Assembly (NCBI GenBank): GCA_019671135.1
Contig: JAHRHY010000017.1
Location: 868,001 to 932,000, forward strand
DNA from: Linnemannia hyalina
Lineage: Eukaryota > Mortierellomycota > Mortierellomycetes > Mortierellales > Mortierellaceae
Direction of reading: 5' to 3'
Length of the DNA stretch: 64,000 nucleotides
Positions 9,378 to 21,620 of the stretch are shown here, piece by piece (positions within the stretch are counted from its first letter, which is position 1; each line of letters opens with the position of its first letter). A program made the translations under genes and the position numbers. A model generated the notes under the pieces. It did not search any database, was not told where the DNA came from, and saw only the letters and a list, made by a program, of their open reading frames with translations.

Positions 9378-10985
9378 ATGTCCTCACCACAACCCGACTC
9401 CACATCACCCCCAAACTCATCAACAACACCCACTACAAAAAAACTAGGAGAACCAAGTCTAGGAAACAGAACTGCAACAATCTCCGGCCTCGTCCTGGGC
9501 GGGATGTTCCTCCTCGCGATTTTGGTAGGACTCTGTACCTTCCGAAGGGCGTTGATTAATAAGTGTTCGAGGGGACGTTACCGTGCCAAGACCCCGCCGC
9601 CTTTACCGCGTACTTTGTCGCGACCTCGGCAGCAGAGCCTAGGAGGAGGTGGAAGCGGATGGGGTGGAGGTGGAGGTGGAGGTGGAGGTGTGAAGCAGAT
9701 GGAGGAAGCCAGGAGGATTATGGCACCAAGTGATGAAATCCTGCCATTACGACAACAGCATCAGATTCTCTCCGGTTTTATTACTAATGAAATAGGGACA
9801 GCTCCCAGGCCTGGAGAAGAGTCAGGAGGGGTAGAGTCTGGAAATGTAGATAATAGGCGTTCACAGGATTCGAGCCAGTCCACCGTCGTCGTCGCTTCAA
9901 CAGCGGCAGCTATTGGCATCGACGATGGCAATAAGCGACGATCAATCTGGAAGGATATCTTACAATCCTTCCAAACCAACCGGAACCACGCCTCCACCGA
10001 CAGCATCTCCCTCGCAACAACAACAACAACTATCCCACCATCAGCTTCAACATCAGTAGCCGTATCCCGCTCAACTTCAGCCGCTGTACTCATCTCACCC
10101 ACAACCCCTACCTTCGCACCAATAATCCCAATAACCCCAACCCCGCACCAAGAAGCTGTCATGGCCTCCGCAGCATCCGTCTACACCCAAGCCCTATCCT
10201 GCCCCTCACTCTCCTCGTCTTCTGCAACAACCAACCACTGTCTACCGCCCATCATATACAGTCCCAGGGAACGCGCAGAATTGGACCAACTCCGACAAAA
10301 GTACCCCACCGCCGCACCAGGGTATACGACGTATCGGCTCCCGCCCGAGGGAGTCACTTCCCCTCCTTCTTCTGTTGCTTTGAGGACTGACTCGATGACG
10401 CGACGGGCGAGGGCGGTGAGTATGCATACTGGTATCACGAGGGTCACATTTGCGGAGGATACGCCTACTTCAGGCGGCAGTGGCGGTGGTGCACATAGAA
10501 ACAGGAGGGCAAGTGCTATCATTGGCCATACGAATCAAAACTGCGTCACCGGCTCCCGCCCATCAACGCCAGCAGCAGTAGCTACCCCAGTTTCAACAAA
10601 ACGCCACCTCCCAACATCAACCTCCCTACCGACATTCCTCACCTCCCCCTTCCTCCACTTCCAAACCCGCCCCTCAACCCCATCCCAAATCCCCGCGGCA
10701 CAAACCCCAAAACGTAAATCGAGATCCCTAACCCTCAGATCCTTGCTCCCAAAAGACCCAATCCAATCTGATAACCACATCAGCAACTATTTCGCGCGCA
10801 ACGCCCGTCCCTATGCTCCATACTCGTACCCAAAGATATATGCTCCCTCGTATAGCGATTGCATAGATATACCACAGATCCCGTTCATCCCTCCGCAAAC
10901 ACAGGATCATGGCGCCGGTGTCGGGGTTGATATTAGGTTTAGTTTCAACAATATAGACTCCAACGCCACCGGCACGGGAATATAA
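9378..10985 (+). CDS. Single-pass membrane protein with long disordered tail, unknown function
   Basis: An intronless frame of 535 residues. The N-terminal ~35 residues are Ser/Thr/Pro-rich, followed by one transmembrane helix (SGLVLGGMFLLAILVGLCTF) and a basic stop-transfer patch (RRALINKCSRGRYR), which suggests a plasma-membrane protein with a large cytosolic C-terminus. The tail holds a proline motif TPPPLPRTLSRP that could bind SH3 domains, a polyglycine run encoded by repeated GGTGGA near 9660-9690, and many Ser/Thr/Pro-rich stretches. The layout recalls fungal sensor-like or polarity-linked single-pass proteins, but I recognise no domain. The start follows a run of A (AAAAAAAATG) and lies downstream of the TATA box. 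Confidence 0.6.
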   Translation: MSSPQPDSTSPPNSSTTPTTKKLGEPSLGNRTATISGLVLGGMFLLAILVGLCTFRRALINKCSRGRYRAKTPPPLPRTLSRPRQQSLGGGGSGWGGGGGGGGGVKQMEEARRIMAPSDEILPLRQQHQILSGFITNEIGTAPRPGEESGGVESGNVDNRRSQDSSQSTVVVASTAAAIGIDDGNKRRSIWKDILQSFQTNRNHASTDSISLATTTTTIPPSASTSVAVSRSTSAAVLISPTTPTFAPIIPITPTPHQEAVMASAASVYTQALSCPSLSSSSATTNHCLPPIIYSPRERAELDQLRQKYPTAAPGYTTYRLPPEGVTSPPSSVALRTDSMTRRARAVSMHTGITRVTFAEDTPTSGGSGGGAHRNRRASAIIGHTNQNCVTGSRPSTPAAVATPVSTKRHLPTSTSLPTFLTSPFLHFQTRPSTPSQIPAAQTPKRKSRSLTLRSLLPKDPIQSDNHISNYFARNARPYAPYSYPKIYAPSYSDCIDIPQIPFIPPQTQDHGAGVGVDIRFSFNNIDSNATGTGI

Positions 10986-11426
10986 AACGCGACGAAAAAC
11001 CATGTACAAGCCTGCTCGCAAAGATATTATGTTCCCGTGGACATCACTCGCCCGTTGATGAGATATGGCCGTCCAAATTTTGCTGGTCGCAGCCAACACA
11101 CCTATCGCCTGAAGAGCAACCCTACCCCAGTCGGTTACAAGATCCTTGCTCTCTGTGACAGCATAACTGCGTTCAGTGTGCCTAACAAGACAAAAAACAA
11201 GGCATACCACCCAGGCGTAGTCGAACAAACGTTGTGTGTACTCAATGCAATGAATGTGTCTCTTTGTTTTGACCCGATGCGGATGGTTTCAACCTTTACA
11301 ACGCCCAAATGACACCATAGAATATTAAAATACCCCGTTGAATTAGAAGGGAATAACGACACCATAAATAAGTAATAGTGTCGCGCTACTACACATATAG
11401 GCAAATAACAAAGGGGAAGCAGGGAT
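10986..11426. other. Intergenic between convergent genes
   Basis: This is the 3' flank shared by the membrane-protein gene and the TPX2-like gene. It is mixed AT-rich sequence. I see no gene or RNA. Confidence 0.5.
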
Positions 11427-14400
11427 CTAAATATCGTTGGCAGCTATCCAGGACTTGCGCCCCATCTTCCTCGCAAACAACTGACTTTCATACTTTGCAT
11501 CCCCCAACATCGTCGCGGTTGCAACCGCCACCCCCACACGCTGTCGTTTATCCTGACCATACTCATCCCTATCCTCATATCCCTCCCCCCTTCCTCCTAA
11601 AGCAGCACGAGATTGAGAAGACCGCCGCCGGTAAGCCTGTCGTTCCGCCTGAAGCTGCCTCTCCTCTCGCTCTAAAAGGTATCCCTGATCTTTCTCTCTC
11701 TGCTGTTCAATCTCTTCCCGGATCTGATTCTGTTTCTCCCTGTCAACAGCACCACCACCGCCGCCGCCCTCACCGCGCGAGTTCGAGTAGGAAGAAAGAC
11801 GACGACGTTCATACTCTTGCTCTTGCGCTCGCTCATTCTCCCGCTGCTGTTCCCGCTCCAACTGCTCTTCTTCCTGCGGATCAACAACATAATACTGCTC
11901 CTTTTCCATATGCTGGCCCTGGTACTGGCCATGACTTTCGTCATGATCCTGGTGATTGTGGCCGTGGCTACGGCTATGGTTATGGTGCTCTTGTTGATGC
12001 TGACGCTGCTGGCGCTGATGATGAGACCGATGCAGTCGCTCCACCTCCTCCTCCTCCTCATGGTCATGCGAGACATCTCGCTCCAAGGTCATCTGGCGTT
12101 TACGCTTTTGCCCAATGTTGGGTGACTTTGGCGTCGTCAGGGGTCGTGTCGACTTGTGAATCTCGATTCTGGGGTACTCCTTAATCGGTGTCGGGTGTGG
12201 TACCAGTCTCTCACGAAGTGCCCTCAACTCCCGCATCTCCCGCAACTAAAATTGCATGACATGGAAAATATTGAAAAGGTCGTTAATCGAAATGTTGCAT
12301 AACAAAAAAAAAAAAAAAAAAAAAAAAATGCAGAGAAACAGTGTTGCGAAAATCTTACCTCGTCTTCACGAGCCTTTTCGGCGAGGAGAACCTGGGCAAG
12401 CTTCTCTTTACGGAGTCGTTCTTGTTCATAAGCTTCCCTCTCCTCTGCACGTCGATCCGTCTGCAAATGAACGGGCACGACATGGGTCAGGGGCTTGTTT
12501 GATTTCTTCGGGACAAACACTTCCGGGTAAGTCGGCAACGCAAGGGCCTTGAACTGGTGTTCCTTCTCAATCTGTCGCCATTTGGTCAACTTGTTATGGA
12601 ATTGTTCCTGGTACCGCTGGCCTCGTGCATCTGTCGCCAACGAGAATGGTTCCGGGATCGTCAACGATGGCTTGTTTGGAGGAGGATGGTAAGCAGTTGG
12701 CTTGCTCTTCTTGTCTTGGCTCAAACGCCTTGCAGACTCTGCAGATGTCACCAATCCTCTCTCCGGAATACCTGCCCTATGCGTCTTCTGCTGCTGGTGG
12801 TGGTGTTGATGGGAATGTTGATGATGTGAATCCGAGCGAATAGGCATGACAGCGGGTCTCATAGGTGCAGGTCGTCGCTTAGTGAGAACAGGGGACTTTG
12901 GAACCGTCAGTCGGGGCTTGACGGGCTTTGGCAGCCCATATTCTCCTGAACTCTCGATAACCTAGTGTCACAAGGGCAAAAAGGGACGCGAGGTCAGTAA
13001 AGCCGTCCAACCCCCCCCCCATCGTGCTACAACAGGGTGGTGTTAAGAAAGTCATGCCGGCACTTACGCGCTTGTCTATTGTGTTGGCCTTGTATCCGCC
13101 TTGCTGAGCAATGTCCTGAAGAACCCGCTCCTCAAAAGGGAGCGCACTACAAAAGGCGAGATGAGGTTGTTAGGTTACTCAAGGAATTGCAGTGCGTCCA
13201 GGAATACCAGGGTTCCAATATGATATCAACTCCTTACGTGGTCTTTGGTCGTGTGCTGGTATGCAAGACAGGCGCCTTGGGTATCGTCAGCGAGCGCTTC
13301 GTAGACTACAGTAACCATCAGCGATATAAAAACCATGGGTGTTAGATTCCTTATCATCGACATGTCTGGTTAAAAGTGAAAAGGTCGAGTTGTGCGAGTA
13401 ATTACCTCAGGAAGGTCGTTGAGGGAGCTCTTTTCTAACTGCTTCTTCCTCTGAGCCAAGGGAATGAAGGGTGACTTGGACATTTCCTGGTACTCGTTCA
13501 CGGTACGGTTCTGTGCAATAGGAGTCGAGGGTACATTGGTCCTTGTGCGCTGGATATCCTGAACTCTAGACGGCCGCAAGGCAGCGGCGGATGCTCCCAG
13601 GGATTTTGAAAGACTGGGACTCGGTCGCCGGATTTGAATCGAGTTCAATCTTTCAGAAAAGTTGAACGGCTGAGGTGTTGTCAGGGGTCGGGTCGACTGA
13701 GGCGCTGACGAGGGCTTCCTGTAATCCTTGCGAACAGAGGCAGACCTGAACTCCAATGGACGAGGGCGGGTGGTAGACGACGACAGGCCCTTGGCCACCC
13801 TGATAGCCTTCTGAGATCCAATCACCGTAATGGCGTCCTGCAATTTAGCTTCTGTCTCAGGAGAGAAGAAGTCCTGAAGGTTGGTGTAGACGCCTCGGAG
13901 CTGGTTGGTGATAGTTGTTGTGGTCTCGGCCACCTCGAGCAAGGAGCTCTCCGCCTCGGTCACCGAATGATCCATCTCGGGTGTCTTGGGGTACAGGCCC
14001 GAGCGAGAAAGATAGGAGTCGAGAGGAGCGGTCACCTCGTTTTCAAAGGGTATATTTTCTTTCTGGCTGTAGGTATCCTCGACGTGTTCGTTCGATCTGC
14101 GGCGTCTTGGGGGCAAGCTCAAGCTTTGTCGTTTGTGAAGATACGAGTCATCACGCTGTGTGGCAGAATCGAAAGGGTCGGTTTCCTGATGATGGTCTTC
14201 TGTTTGGTACAGATCCTCGTGCTCTCCCTGCTGCTCAGGCAACTCGCCGACTTCAGTCGAGGCTCGACGTGTGTATCTCTGATGGTCGAATTCCTCTGCA
14301 TCGACTGTCTGCTTCAACCACTCCAGTGTAGCCGCATCCTCCGGACGACTCTTCTCCTCGACTTGCTGCTCCTGTGAGTGTCGGTGAGTTGGTGAGGTTG

Positions 14401-15157
14401 TGCGCATTGATCCTGGTGTTTGGTGCCTGAGATGGCTCCTCCTAGAAGGGGTCCCAACAAACAAACTCGCGGGGGGAGATGTCAGAAGGCGAGCTGTCCT
14501 GCTGGGCGATACATCGTATTCTGTCTCTGTCGTCCGCAACAAAGGTTTCGAAATAGGTTGCTGCTGCTGAAACTTGGTTGCTGCAGATGTAGTCCTGGAT
14601 GCAGATGTAGGTGTTCCACTGGACCTTCTCTGGGATTGCCGGAACACCTCGAGCGACTGGTTGGCAACAGAGACAGAGTTTTGAGCCTGTCGAGAGACGC
14701 CCTCCTTTGTGCGAGCATTATCCTCGAGCAGTTTGTAGATACTCTTTGTCATGTCGTTGGCCTGCTGCAGATGTTTTGCGCTGGCAAGTCGCGATTCGGA
14801 TTCCGTGAGCTTGCTGCTGCTGAGGTAGGAGGGGTCCTTGAACAATGAAGGAGATGCGGTGGCATAGACTTGTGCCGAGCGGGGTTGTTCCAAGCTGTTG
14901 TCATGTTCGGTGCTGTGGAGTGCGTTGTAAAGTTCTGATTCTTCCTCTTCCTGCTGTTGCTGTCGTTGGTGCTGTTGCTGTTGCTGGCGGTACCGTACCC
15001 CAGGGCTTTTAAGTGGGGTTGTTGAGGGTGCGAATGAAGGTTGTTGGATTGGACGGTATGTTGATGTTGCGGCCCTGTCACGATGTTTTCGAAGACTGGG
15101 CGAGTTGATAAGGCTGTGTTGGGGCGAGGATGCTCGAGATGAGGTAGGCGATTCCAT
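11427..15157 (-). CDS. TPX2-like microtubule/spindle-associated protein
   Basis: Five exons, in transcript order 15157-13406, 13305-13238, 13146-13068, 12961-12359 and 12245-11427, all in phase, giving about 1106 residues. The N-terminal 580 residues are Ser/Thr/Gln-rich. The middle and C-terminal parts repeat the TPX2 style of basic blocks: LTIPKAPVLHTSTRPK, RLTVPKSPVLTKRRPAP and KPLTHVVPVHLQTDRRAEER. These are followed by a charged coiled-coil and, after the last intron, LRERLVPHPTPIKEYP and RPLTTPKSP. These match the TPX2 central/importin-binding and C-terminal families, which nucleate spindle microtubules and activate Aurora kinase. The final ~200 residues are Glu/Gln/Arg-rich with His tracts. 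An alternative ATG at 15223 would add 22 residues; the one at 15157 was preferred for the context CCATGG. It is convergent with the membrane-protein gene. Confidence 0.75.
12304..12328. repeat. 25-bp poly-A tract inside an intron
   Basis: An uninterrupted run of A on the plus strand (poly-T in the transcript) lies in the last intron of the TPX2-like gene, about 30-60 bases from the donor. It is a plausible length-variable microsatellite. Confidence 0.9.
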
Positions 15158-15615
15158 GGTATTTGGTCGACAGCAAGGAAGATGATGAGCGAGTGAGCAA
15201 AGGTGTTGTTGACAAACAGACAAACACTACACAAGCAGAAACCCTCTTTGACGCGTCTTTCTGCACCCTATGGCACTTTTGTTGTGATTTTCATTTGGTG
15301 CAGCAACCAATCAATGGGCCAATGGAAGCAGTCACATACCTTGCATGGTTGGGACAATTGGAGCTGACTCGTTCGTGAAGCTTCATAGGCAGGTTCTTCT
15401 TTCCATCCTTCCGGGAAGTCCCTCTTTTGTGTACTTCGCAGCAGCCATTGATAGGTGTCGCAGGGCTAGCCAGTGTTGGAACCCATCCGCAAAGAGTCAA
15501 CAAGGATCCGTTTTACAGACATTATGGGCAACCCCTTGCGCGCAGTTGCACTGTGTCTATTCCTTGTCATTATGATTCAAAGTTATCAACTCTACTCCAA
15601 ATATAAAGGTCTGGA
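15158..15615. other. Upstream region of the TPX2-like gene
   Basis: No coding signal on either strand. It is bordered on the right by the 88-bp repeat array. Confidence 0.4.
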
Positions 15616-16057
15616 CCCTTTTTGACAACTTGGAATCGGAGGGCAACAAAAACAAACACATGTTCTTCCAACTGCCTGGTGGTCGGTACCGTTGATGGTT
15701 GTTTGCCCTTTTGACTACTTGGAATCGAAGGCACCAAAAACAAACACATGTTCTTCCAACTGCCTGGTGGTCGGTACCGTTGATGGTTGTTTGCCCTTTT
15801 GACTACTTGGAATCGAAGGCACCAAAAACAAACACATGTTCTTCCAACTGCCTGGTGGTCGGTACCGTTGATGGTTGTTTGCCCTTTTGACTACTTGGAA
15901 TCGAAGGCACCAAAAACAAACACATGTTCTTCCAACTGCCTGGTGGTCGGTACCGTTGATGGTTGTTTGCCCTTTTGACTACTTGGAATCGAAGGCACCA
16001 AAAACAAACACATGTTCTTCCAATTGCCTAGTACTCGGGACCGTTGATGGTTGTTTG
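15616..16057. repeat. 88-bp minisatellite, five copies
   Basis: The motif TGTTCTTCCAACTGCC begins at 15661 and recurs every 88 bases at 15749, 15837, 15925 and 16013 (variant in the last). The three inner units are essentially identical, while the first and last carry substitutions (ACAACTTGGAATCGGAGGG at the left, CAATTGCCTAGTACTCGGG at the right). That pattern is typical of arrays growing by internal unequal exchange. Since 88 is not a multiple of three, the repeated short open frames are not a real protein. Confidence 0.95.
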
Positions 16058-17556
16058 TTGCGCATAGCTCTGCTTTGCTCTTCGCCTTCAATTGATTTGA
16101 GCAACTACCACCTTCTCTCCTGTCTTGGTCACCCTCCCTCTCCACCTTTTATGATTACAAGATGACTCCGACGGGGGTCGCTTTGTTCAAGGGTAAAAAC
16201 GAGAGCGTGCGGATTACTCGATTCGGTCCGGAATAACACGAAGGGTTTATCCCAAACGAAAGCGCAGGCCACTAACATAAAAATCAGGAGATGTGCGTAG
16301 GGGTGAATTTAAACTGTGGACATTGGACCGATCTATGCCGGACAACAAGCCCAATGCACCCCGGATTTAGGTTTTGGATTGATCCGCAAAACTGGGGTAA
16401 AAAATATCCTACCACTTGGACATTTTCTACTCGTCTTCCCCAACTCGTCCATTCGTTTGTGCCTTCAATGAATATGAATGTTGCTAACCATTGTTGGTGT
16501 TACGCATGCTGTCATCATGTTCTTCATTTGATGTCGTTTGAAAGACGTGTTTCATACACTCAGGATCAGACATCTTGTTCGTCTCACCCTTTTATTCTTG
16601 CAGAAGTGGGCGCGGAAGAACAAGAAGGAAGGGAAGAAAGGAGAAGCAAAAGCAAAGAATAAGGTTGAACTATTGCCGATGTCGGGATATGATTCATCAT
16701 CAGCATTCGTCCATTTTTACCATTTGATGTTCTCAGTGGGCTTTTGTTGCTGTTGTTGGTTGTGGTTGTTGTGGTTGTGGTTGTGGTTATTAATGATACG
16801 CCTTTGGTCTGTCAGTTGCTGAACTCTCTTTTTCACTTTTGTCCTTGTCCCCATGCAATAATAATTCCAACGCCGCCATAAAAAGAAAAGAAAATAGTAA
16901 TCGATGAGAGTGCGAACCCCGACCGCAAGGGAGAGAGAGAGTGAGAGAGAGAGAGAAAAGTTTTTCTTATTCACTGCATGGTTGCAGCCAGCCTTGTCCG
17001 GATTAAGCATGCCAGTCCATGGCAAAACCCACGGTGGTTTATCCTTTTGTGTTGACACATATACCACCTGGTCTGCTAATATAAACTGGGAGAAAAAGAA
17101 GCCTCGGATCCTTCTCTTCTCTCCCCTTCATCTCTTCCTTCATCTCCTCCTCCTCCTCCTTGTACCCCCGGTCAACCACATCTTCATTACTTTCCTTTGG
17201 CCACCATCCACCCTCTTGAGCATACCCCTATCACAACCACTCGTTCCTCTTCTTTCTTTTTTTGAGCCGAAGACCGAACCAGCCGGATTTTCATGCTCAT
17301 CCTCTCTTCTCGTTCTCACTGCCTTTCTTGTCTTTAGCTTTTTGCTTGTTTTTTCTCTTTTGCATCGGGTTCTCATTCCATCACATTCACTTCAACAGGC
17401 TCTCTCATTCATCCTTTTGCCATCTCAAAAAGTGTCACTCTGCGCCACACAGCCTCCATCAATTACTTGTCGTTCTCCTGCATATCACCCGTTACTCTTC
17501 CACTTTGCCTCCAACGATTAAATTTTTCATTCCCCACAAAAGTACCAGCACACATC
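16058..17556. other. Intergenic before the MFS gene
   Basis: No gene model could be supported. A Lys-rich frame around 16600-16700 follows a good acceptor-like TTCTTGCAG, but no partner exon was found. There is a GT-rich simple repeat near 16745-16790, AG-rich runs near 16930-16960, and a long CT-rich tract (17100-17530) leading to the next start. Confidence 0.4.
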
Positions 17557-20167
17557 ATGACGGTTGCGGCATATATAAAGGAGCTGTTTATCGAGACTCC
17601 CAAGACAGATGATCCAAAGAACTGGCCCAGGCGGAAAAAGAACATCGTCGTCATGACGATCGCCTACTGCGCCTTTGTGGGCCCTCTTGGATCGAGTATC
17701 TACATGCCTGCTGTGCTCCAGGTGAAAGAGGATCTCAACACCACTTCGTCCCTCGTCAGTGCCACGCGTAAGTTGTTTCTTTCTTTCTTGTGATATTGAT
17801 ATGACGATGCATCAATGTGCGTATGAATGAGATGATAAACCCCGTTGGGATGGTGGATGAAGAGCAGAGGATTTACATTTGTCGGTAACATGGGCAGAAG
17901 AGAGAAAAGAGAAAAAGAGATCGAGCTCTTTTCCTGCTCCTCTTATTTCGCCGGCAATTTTCGATCCCGCACCGTGTCCCACCCGATTGGCCCATTCTTC
18001 TCTTCTCTTTTGAAGACTATGCCACCATCTCAAACAAACTCAACAACGCACACGCCACCTCCTCTCCAAAACAACAGCAACAATAATCAACACTATTACC
18101 CCCATTCCACTCTACTATTAACCTACTACATACATTCTCGATCATGCCCACGATATGTTCACACGCTCACTTTTTTGGTCCATCGATCACGTATGGGTTC
18201 CTGTCCATCTCCTCCTCCTTCTCCGCCCCAGCTCTTTCCCTGCGGACTGTTTGCGCCTTTTACTCTATTTTCAATTAAAGATTCGCAAATGTCTCACACT
18301 ACATCTCTTTCTCTCTATCTCTCTCTTACCTAACATAGTCTCGGTGTATGTCCTCGGCATGGGCATCATGCCCGTCTTCTGGGCCTCCCTCTGCGACTAC
18401 CTCGGTCGTCGCCCCATCTACCTCATCTCAATGTTCATCTTCATCCTCGGCTCCGTCTTTGCCGCCATTGCCCGCAACATCTGGGTCTTCTTCGTTATGC
18501 GTTTCATCCAGGCCGTCGGCTCGTCCTCCGTCCTGGCTGTTGGAGGTGGTTCCTTGTCAGATGTCTTTCACTCCAGCGAACGCGGTTCAGCCTTTGGACT
18601 TTATTATCTCGGACCATTGATTGCTCCCATGATTGGTCCTATTATCGGAGGTGTCATCTCTGATCGTGCCGGCTGGAGGTACCTACCACTCATTCTTGTT
18701 TTACGTACATCGGTTTTCCTTGACTGAACAATTGACATTAATGCAATTGAATTTTGTGTCAACATAGGTACACGATGTGGTTGCTGCTGGTAGCGGCTGT
18801 GGTCGCGTTCTTGATGGTCTTGTTCATCCTCCCCGAGACCTACCGCCACAGGATCGATGAGGTCAAGCCCACAGCCGAACTCGAACCAGCGGGGGCAATC
18901 TCGCGCTCTCACATCCACTCGACTCATTCCGATCCCACCCTTGTTCCCAGCAAATCATCTCTTCATGGAGACTCCGACTCAGATACCGATTCAGTGAATG
19001 AGAAGGCGTCGCTCTCGGATAAGCACTCTACCCAGGGCAAAGTTCACGTCACCACCGCGATGGAGTTTATTGTGCCCAATGTTGTCCCTCCCTGTGTCAT
19101 TCAGGGTGAGGAAATGGAGACTGCCAGCTCAAGCATCGCATCCGGTTCCCAAGAAAAGACTTCAGGACACGACAGTCCCGCAATGGAAAGACATGTGGCC
19201 TTCCCCAACATTGACAACAAGGCAGCCATTACTACCCTTGAGCCCATCGACGACAACAACCCCCTGAAGCGCAAACCATTCAACCCTCTTCGCCCATTCG
19301 TCTGCATGCGCAAGCCCATCAATGCCCTCCTGATCACCTTCAACGCCCTCTCGCTGGGTGCCCAGTTCTGCATGAACAACACCCTGCCCATCTCATTCCA
19401 CGATGTCTACAACTTGACAGAGTCGAATATCGGTCTGTGCTTCTGTGCAGGAGGATTGGGATCGGTCTGTGGTTCGCTTCTGGGAGGACGTTACTCGGAC
19501 TATGTTATCCGCAAGTGGCTGATCAAGCAGGAGCTCAAGAAGAAGAGAGACGCAAAGGATCGTGCTGCTGCCTTTGGCAAGGATGAGGTCGAAATTACAG
19601 CCTGCGAGAAGGTCTTTGACGTCGCTGTCCAGACCCCACCCGAGGTTCGACTCCAAAGGTAAGAATCACATACACTGTTCTTATGAGTAAACGACTTGCT
19701 TTTGTCATGTTGAAAGTAGGTAAAAAATGATTACCTAACGTCTACCATTCTCCTCCTTGGACAATATTAGTGTCTGGCTGGGTGTGTTCCTGTTGCCATT
19801 AGGATTGATGCTATACGGATGGTCAGTCACAAATGAACTCCCCCTAGCGAGCGCGCTCGTGGGCATCTTTCTTGTCGGATTCGGAATGATGTTGGTCTAT
19901 TCCAGTACTACCACCACTATCGTCGATGCCAACTCGGAGGGCAACATGGCCACTTCTGCTGTTGCCTGCAACAGTTTTGCTCGTGGTGTCTTCGGAGGCA
20001 TTGCTGGTTTTGTTGCTCTGCCCATGGAGTCTGCTATTGGCTCTGGATGGTTGTATACCTTCTGGGCCATCATGACTTTTGTTGGGTCCGCTGGTCTTGT
20101 TGTCCTTGTTGTCAGGGCCCCCGTTTGGCGTAAGAGGGCTGCCGAGAAGGAACTCAACCGAGTTTGA
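17557..20167 (+). CDS. Major facilitator superfamily transporter, DHA1 (drug:H+ antiporter) type
   Basis: Four exons: 17557-17767, 18339-18678, 18768-19658 and 19771-20167, with phases matching, giving 612 residues. It has about 12 membrane spans in two halves, with a ~150-residue Ser/Asp-rich cytosolic loop between spans 6 and 7. The loop between spans 2 and 3 carries the MFS signature ASLCDYLGRRP. Span 5 carries the antiporter motif GPLIAPMIGPIIGG, which marks DHA1 exporters. Fungal relatives (Qdr, Dtr1, Flr1 groups) move drugs, polyamines or spore-wall precursors out across the plasma membrane by proton exchange. The substrate cannot be told from sequence. Intron 1 is 571 bases, long for this window, and pyrimidine-rich at its 3' part. 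The start is the first ATG after the CT-rich leader. Confidence 0.88.
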
Positions 20168-21620
20168 TAGGACTCTTCTCCTTATGTTTATTGTCCCCCC
20201 TCTCCCTCTTCTCGTTCCTACTTCTTCATTTTTTTTTTCATTTTGCATAACTCATTTCACAACCCAGCATCCACCCATCTCCTTTCATCTACTAACATAT
20301 ACCTAGTAATAAAGCATCGCTTCACATGAACCTCTTTACTTTGACATTATAAACATGGTTCTCAACCTATTGTTCATTCGCACCTTTGTGCTTCCTCATT
20401 TTCGTTTCCTAGAGTAGTTTGTGTATTCCTCTTCAGTCTTTACCCTTACTCTCTCTTTTCCTTATTTTTTAGCGCAGAAAAAAGGAATCCTCTACCAGGA
20501 AGAGAAAGTCACCGCAGCGCTATGCGCAAGACCGTGCGAATGGGACTGCAAGATTGATTGGCTGAGAGGATTGGTCCTTCGCTCCTTTCTTTCCTTCTCT
20601 TTTTTTCTTCTCTTCCTTTTCCCCTCTCTCTTTCACTAACAATATCAACGACAACTCTTCTCATTCTGAATAAAACAAACAACACAGACAAGATGAAGAT
20701 AAGGAAATACCATTGCCCGGCTTCAGCCATATAGACGTCCCCTCAGCACCAACAACAGCAAACAAAACCCACCGAGTTAGAGGTTATTCTTACACTTCTG
20801 GTGCCTGGAGCTTTTCGTGGAGCTCCGGACTTTACAAACTACTAATCTAGCATTTACAGCTCGAGTCGCACCTTCACATGGGAAACATTTGAAGAACTGG
20901 ATGGACCAGGTCGTGGACGTGATGACTTAGGATGGAGATGCACTTTTGGACGATTGACGTTTGAACTGGACTTGGCAGGACACGATGAAGGGGGGGGAGA
21001 TGCAGCAAGGATGATGACCCTAGTTGGTAACAAGGAGAAACGATTTGACAGAAGCTGTTATCAGGATTAATAAAGCCCCCTTTCCCCCTTTTCAAAACCA
21101 ACCTTGTCTGCTTATATATTTTTTTTGTTGTTACTTTTGTTTTGTGAACAAGAGCTTTTTTTTTCCCGTCTCCACATAGGTGCTGTGAGGGAGATGGACG
21201 CGTGAAGAGATATAATGATATTATTATTAGGATTGTACGTTGGTTATGTATGTTATTCGGTATTAGTATTGGTATTGGTATTGGTATTGATGCTGGTGGT
21301 GGTGTTGTTTGTTTAATGTTGATTGATAACAAAACAGTCGTCTCGGTACGAGACAACTACCTTCTTCCCCTCGTGGATGGTGGTTTTCTATATTGGACGC
21401 CACCTGCCTGCCTGCCTGCCTGCCTGCCTGCATCTACACAAATGATGGCATCGATGGCACTCGACCGTACGCATAGGGCGTGGACAGACTCTCTCGCCAT
21501 CGACCCCTTCAGGCTCCACTGTGTCGTTAGTCGTGATGGTATATATTATGACTCCTCCTCATAACCTCCCCTACCTCCACCCCCCCCTCCACTCATCCTC
21601 TTTTTTTTTCTGTCCTCCCA
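20168..21620. other. Intergenic; possible small plus-strand gene around 20.5-21.07 kb
   Basis: Between 20474 and 21070 two or three stretches have protein-like composition with plausible splice signals. One is an exon after TTTTTTAG (20472), a frame containing IPLPGFSHIDVP near 20705-20745, and a frame containing FTWETFEELDGPGRG from about 20862 to a stop at 21069. The exons cannot be joined in one unambiguous model, so no CDS is called. Farther right are a GGTATT repeat near 21258-21288 and a CCTG microsatellite near 21406-21432. Confidence 0.3.

Noticed and set aside
15699..16165. Repeated 63-residue open frames in the minisatellite
   Set aside because: They are the same 88-bp unit read again; the period is not a multiple of three and the frames overlap the next copy.
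16538..16822. Lys-rich frame after a strong acceptor-like TTCTTGCAG
   Set aside because: It runs into a GT-rich simple repeat coding Cys/Trp/Leu and no upstream exon could be found.
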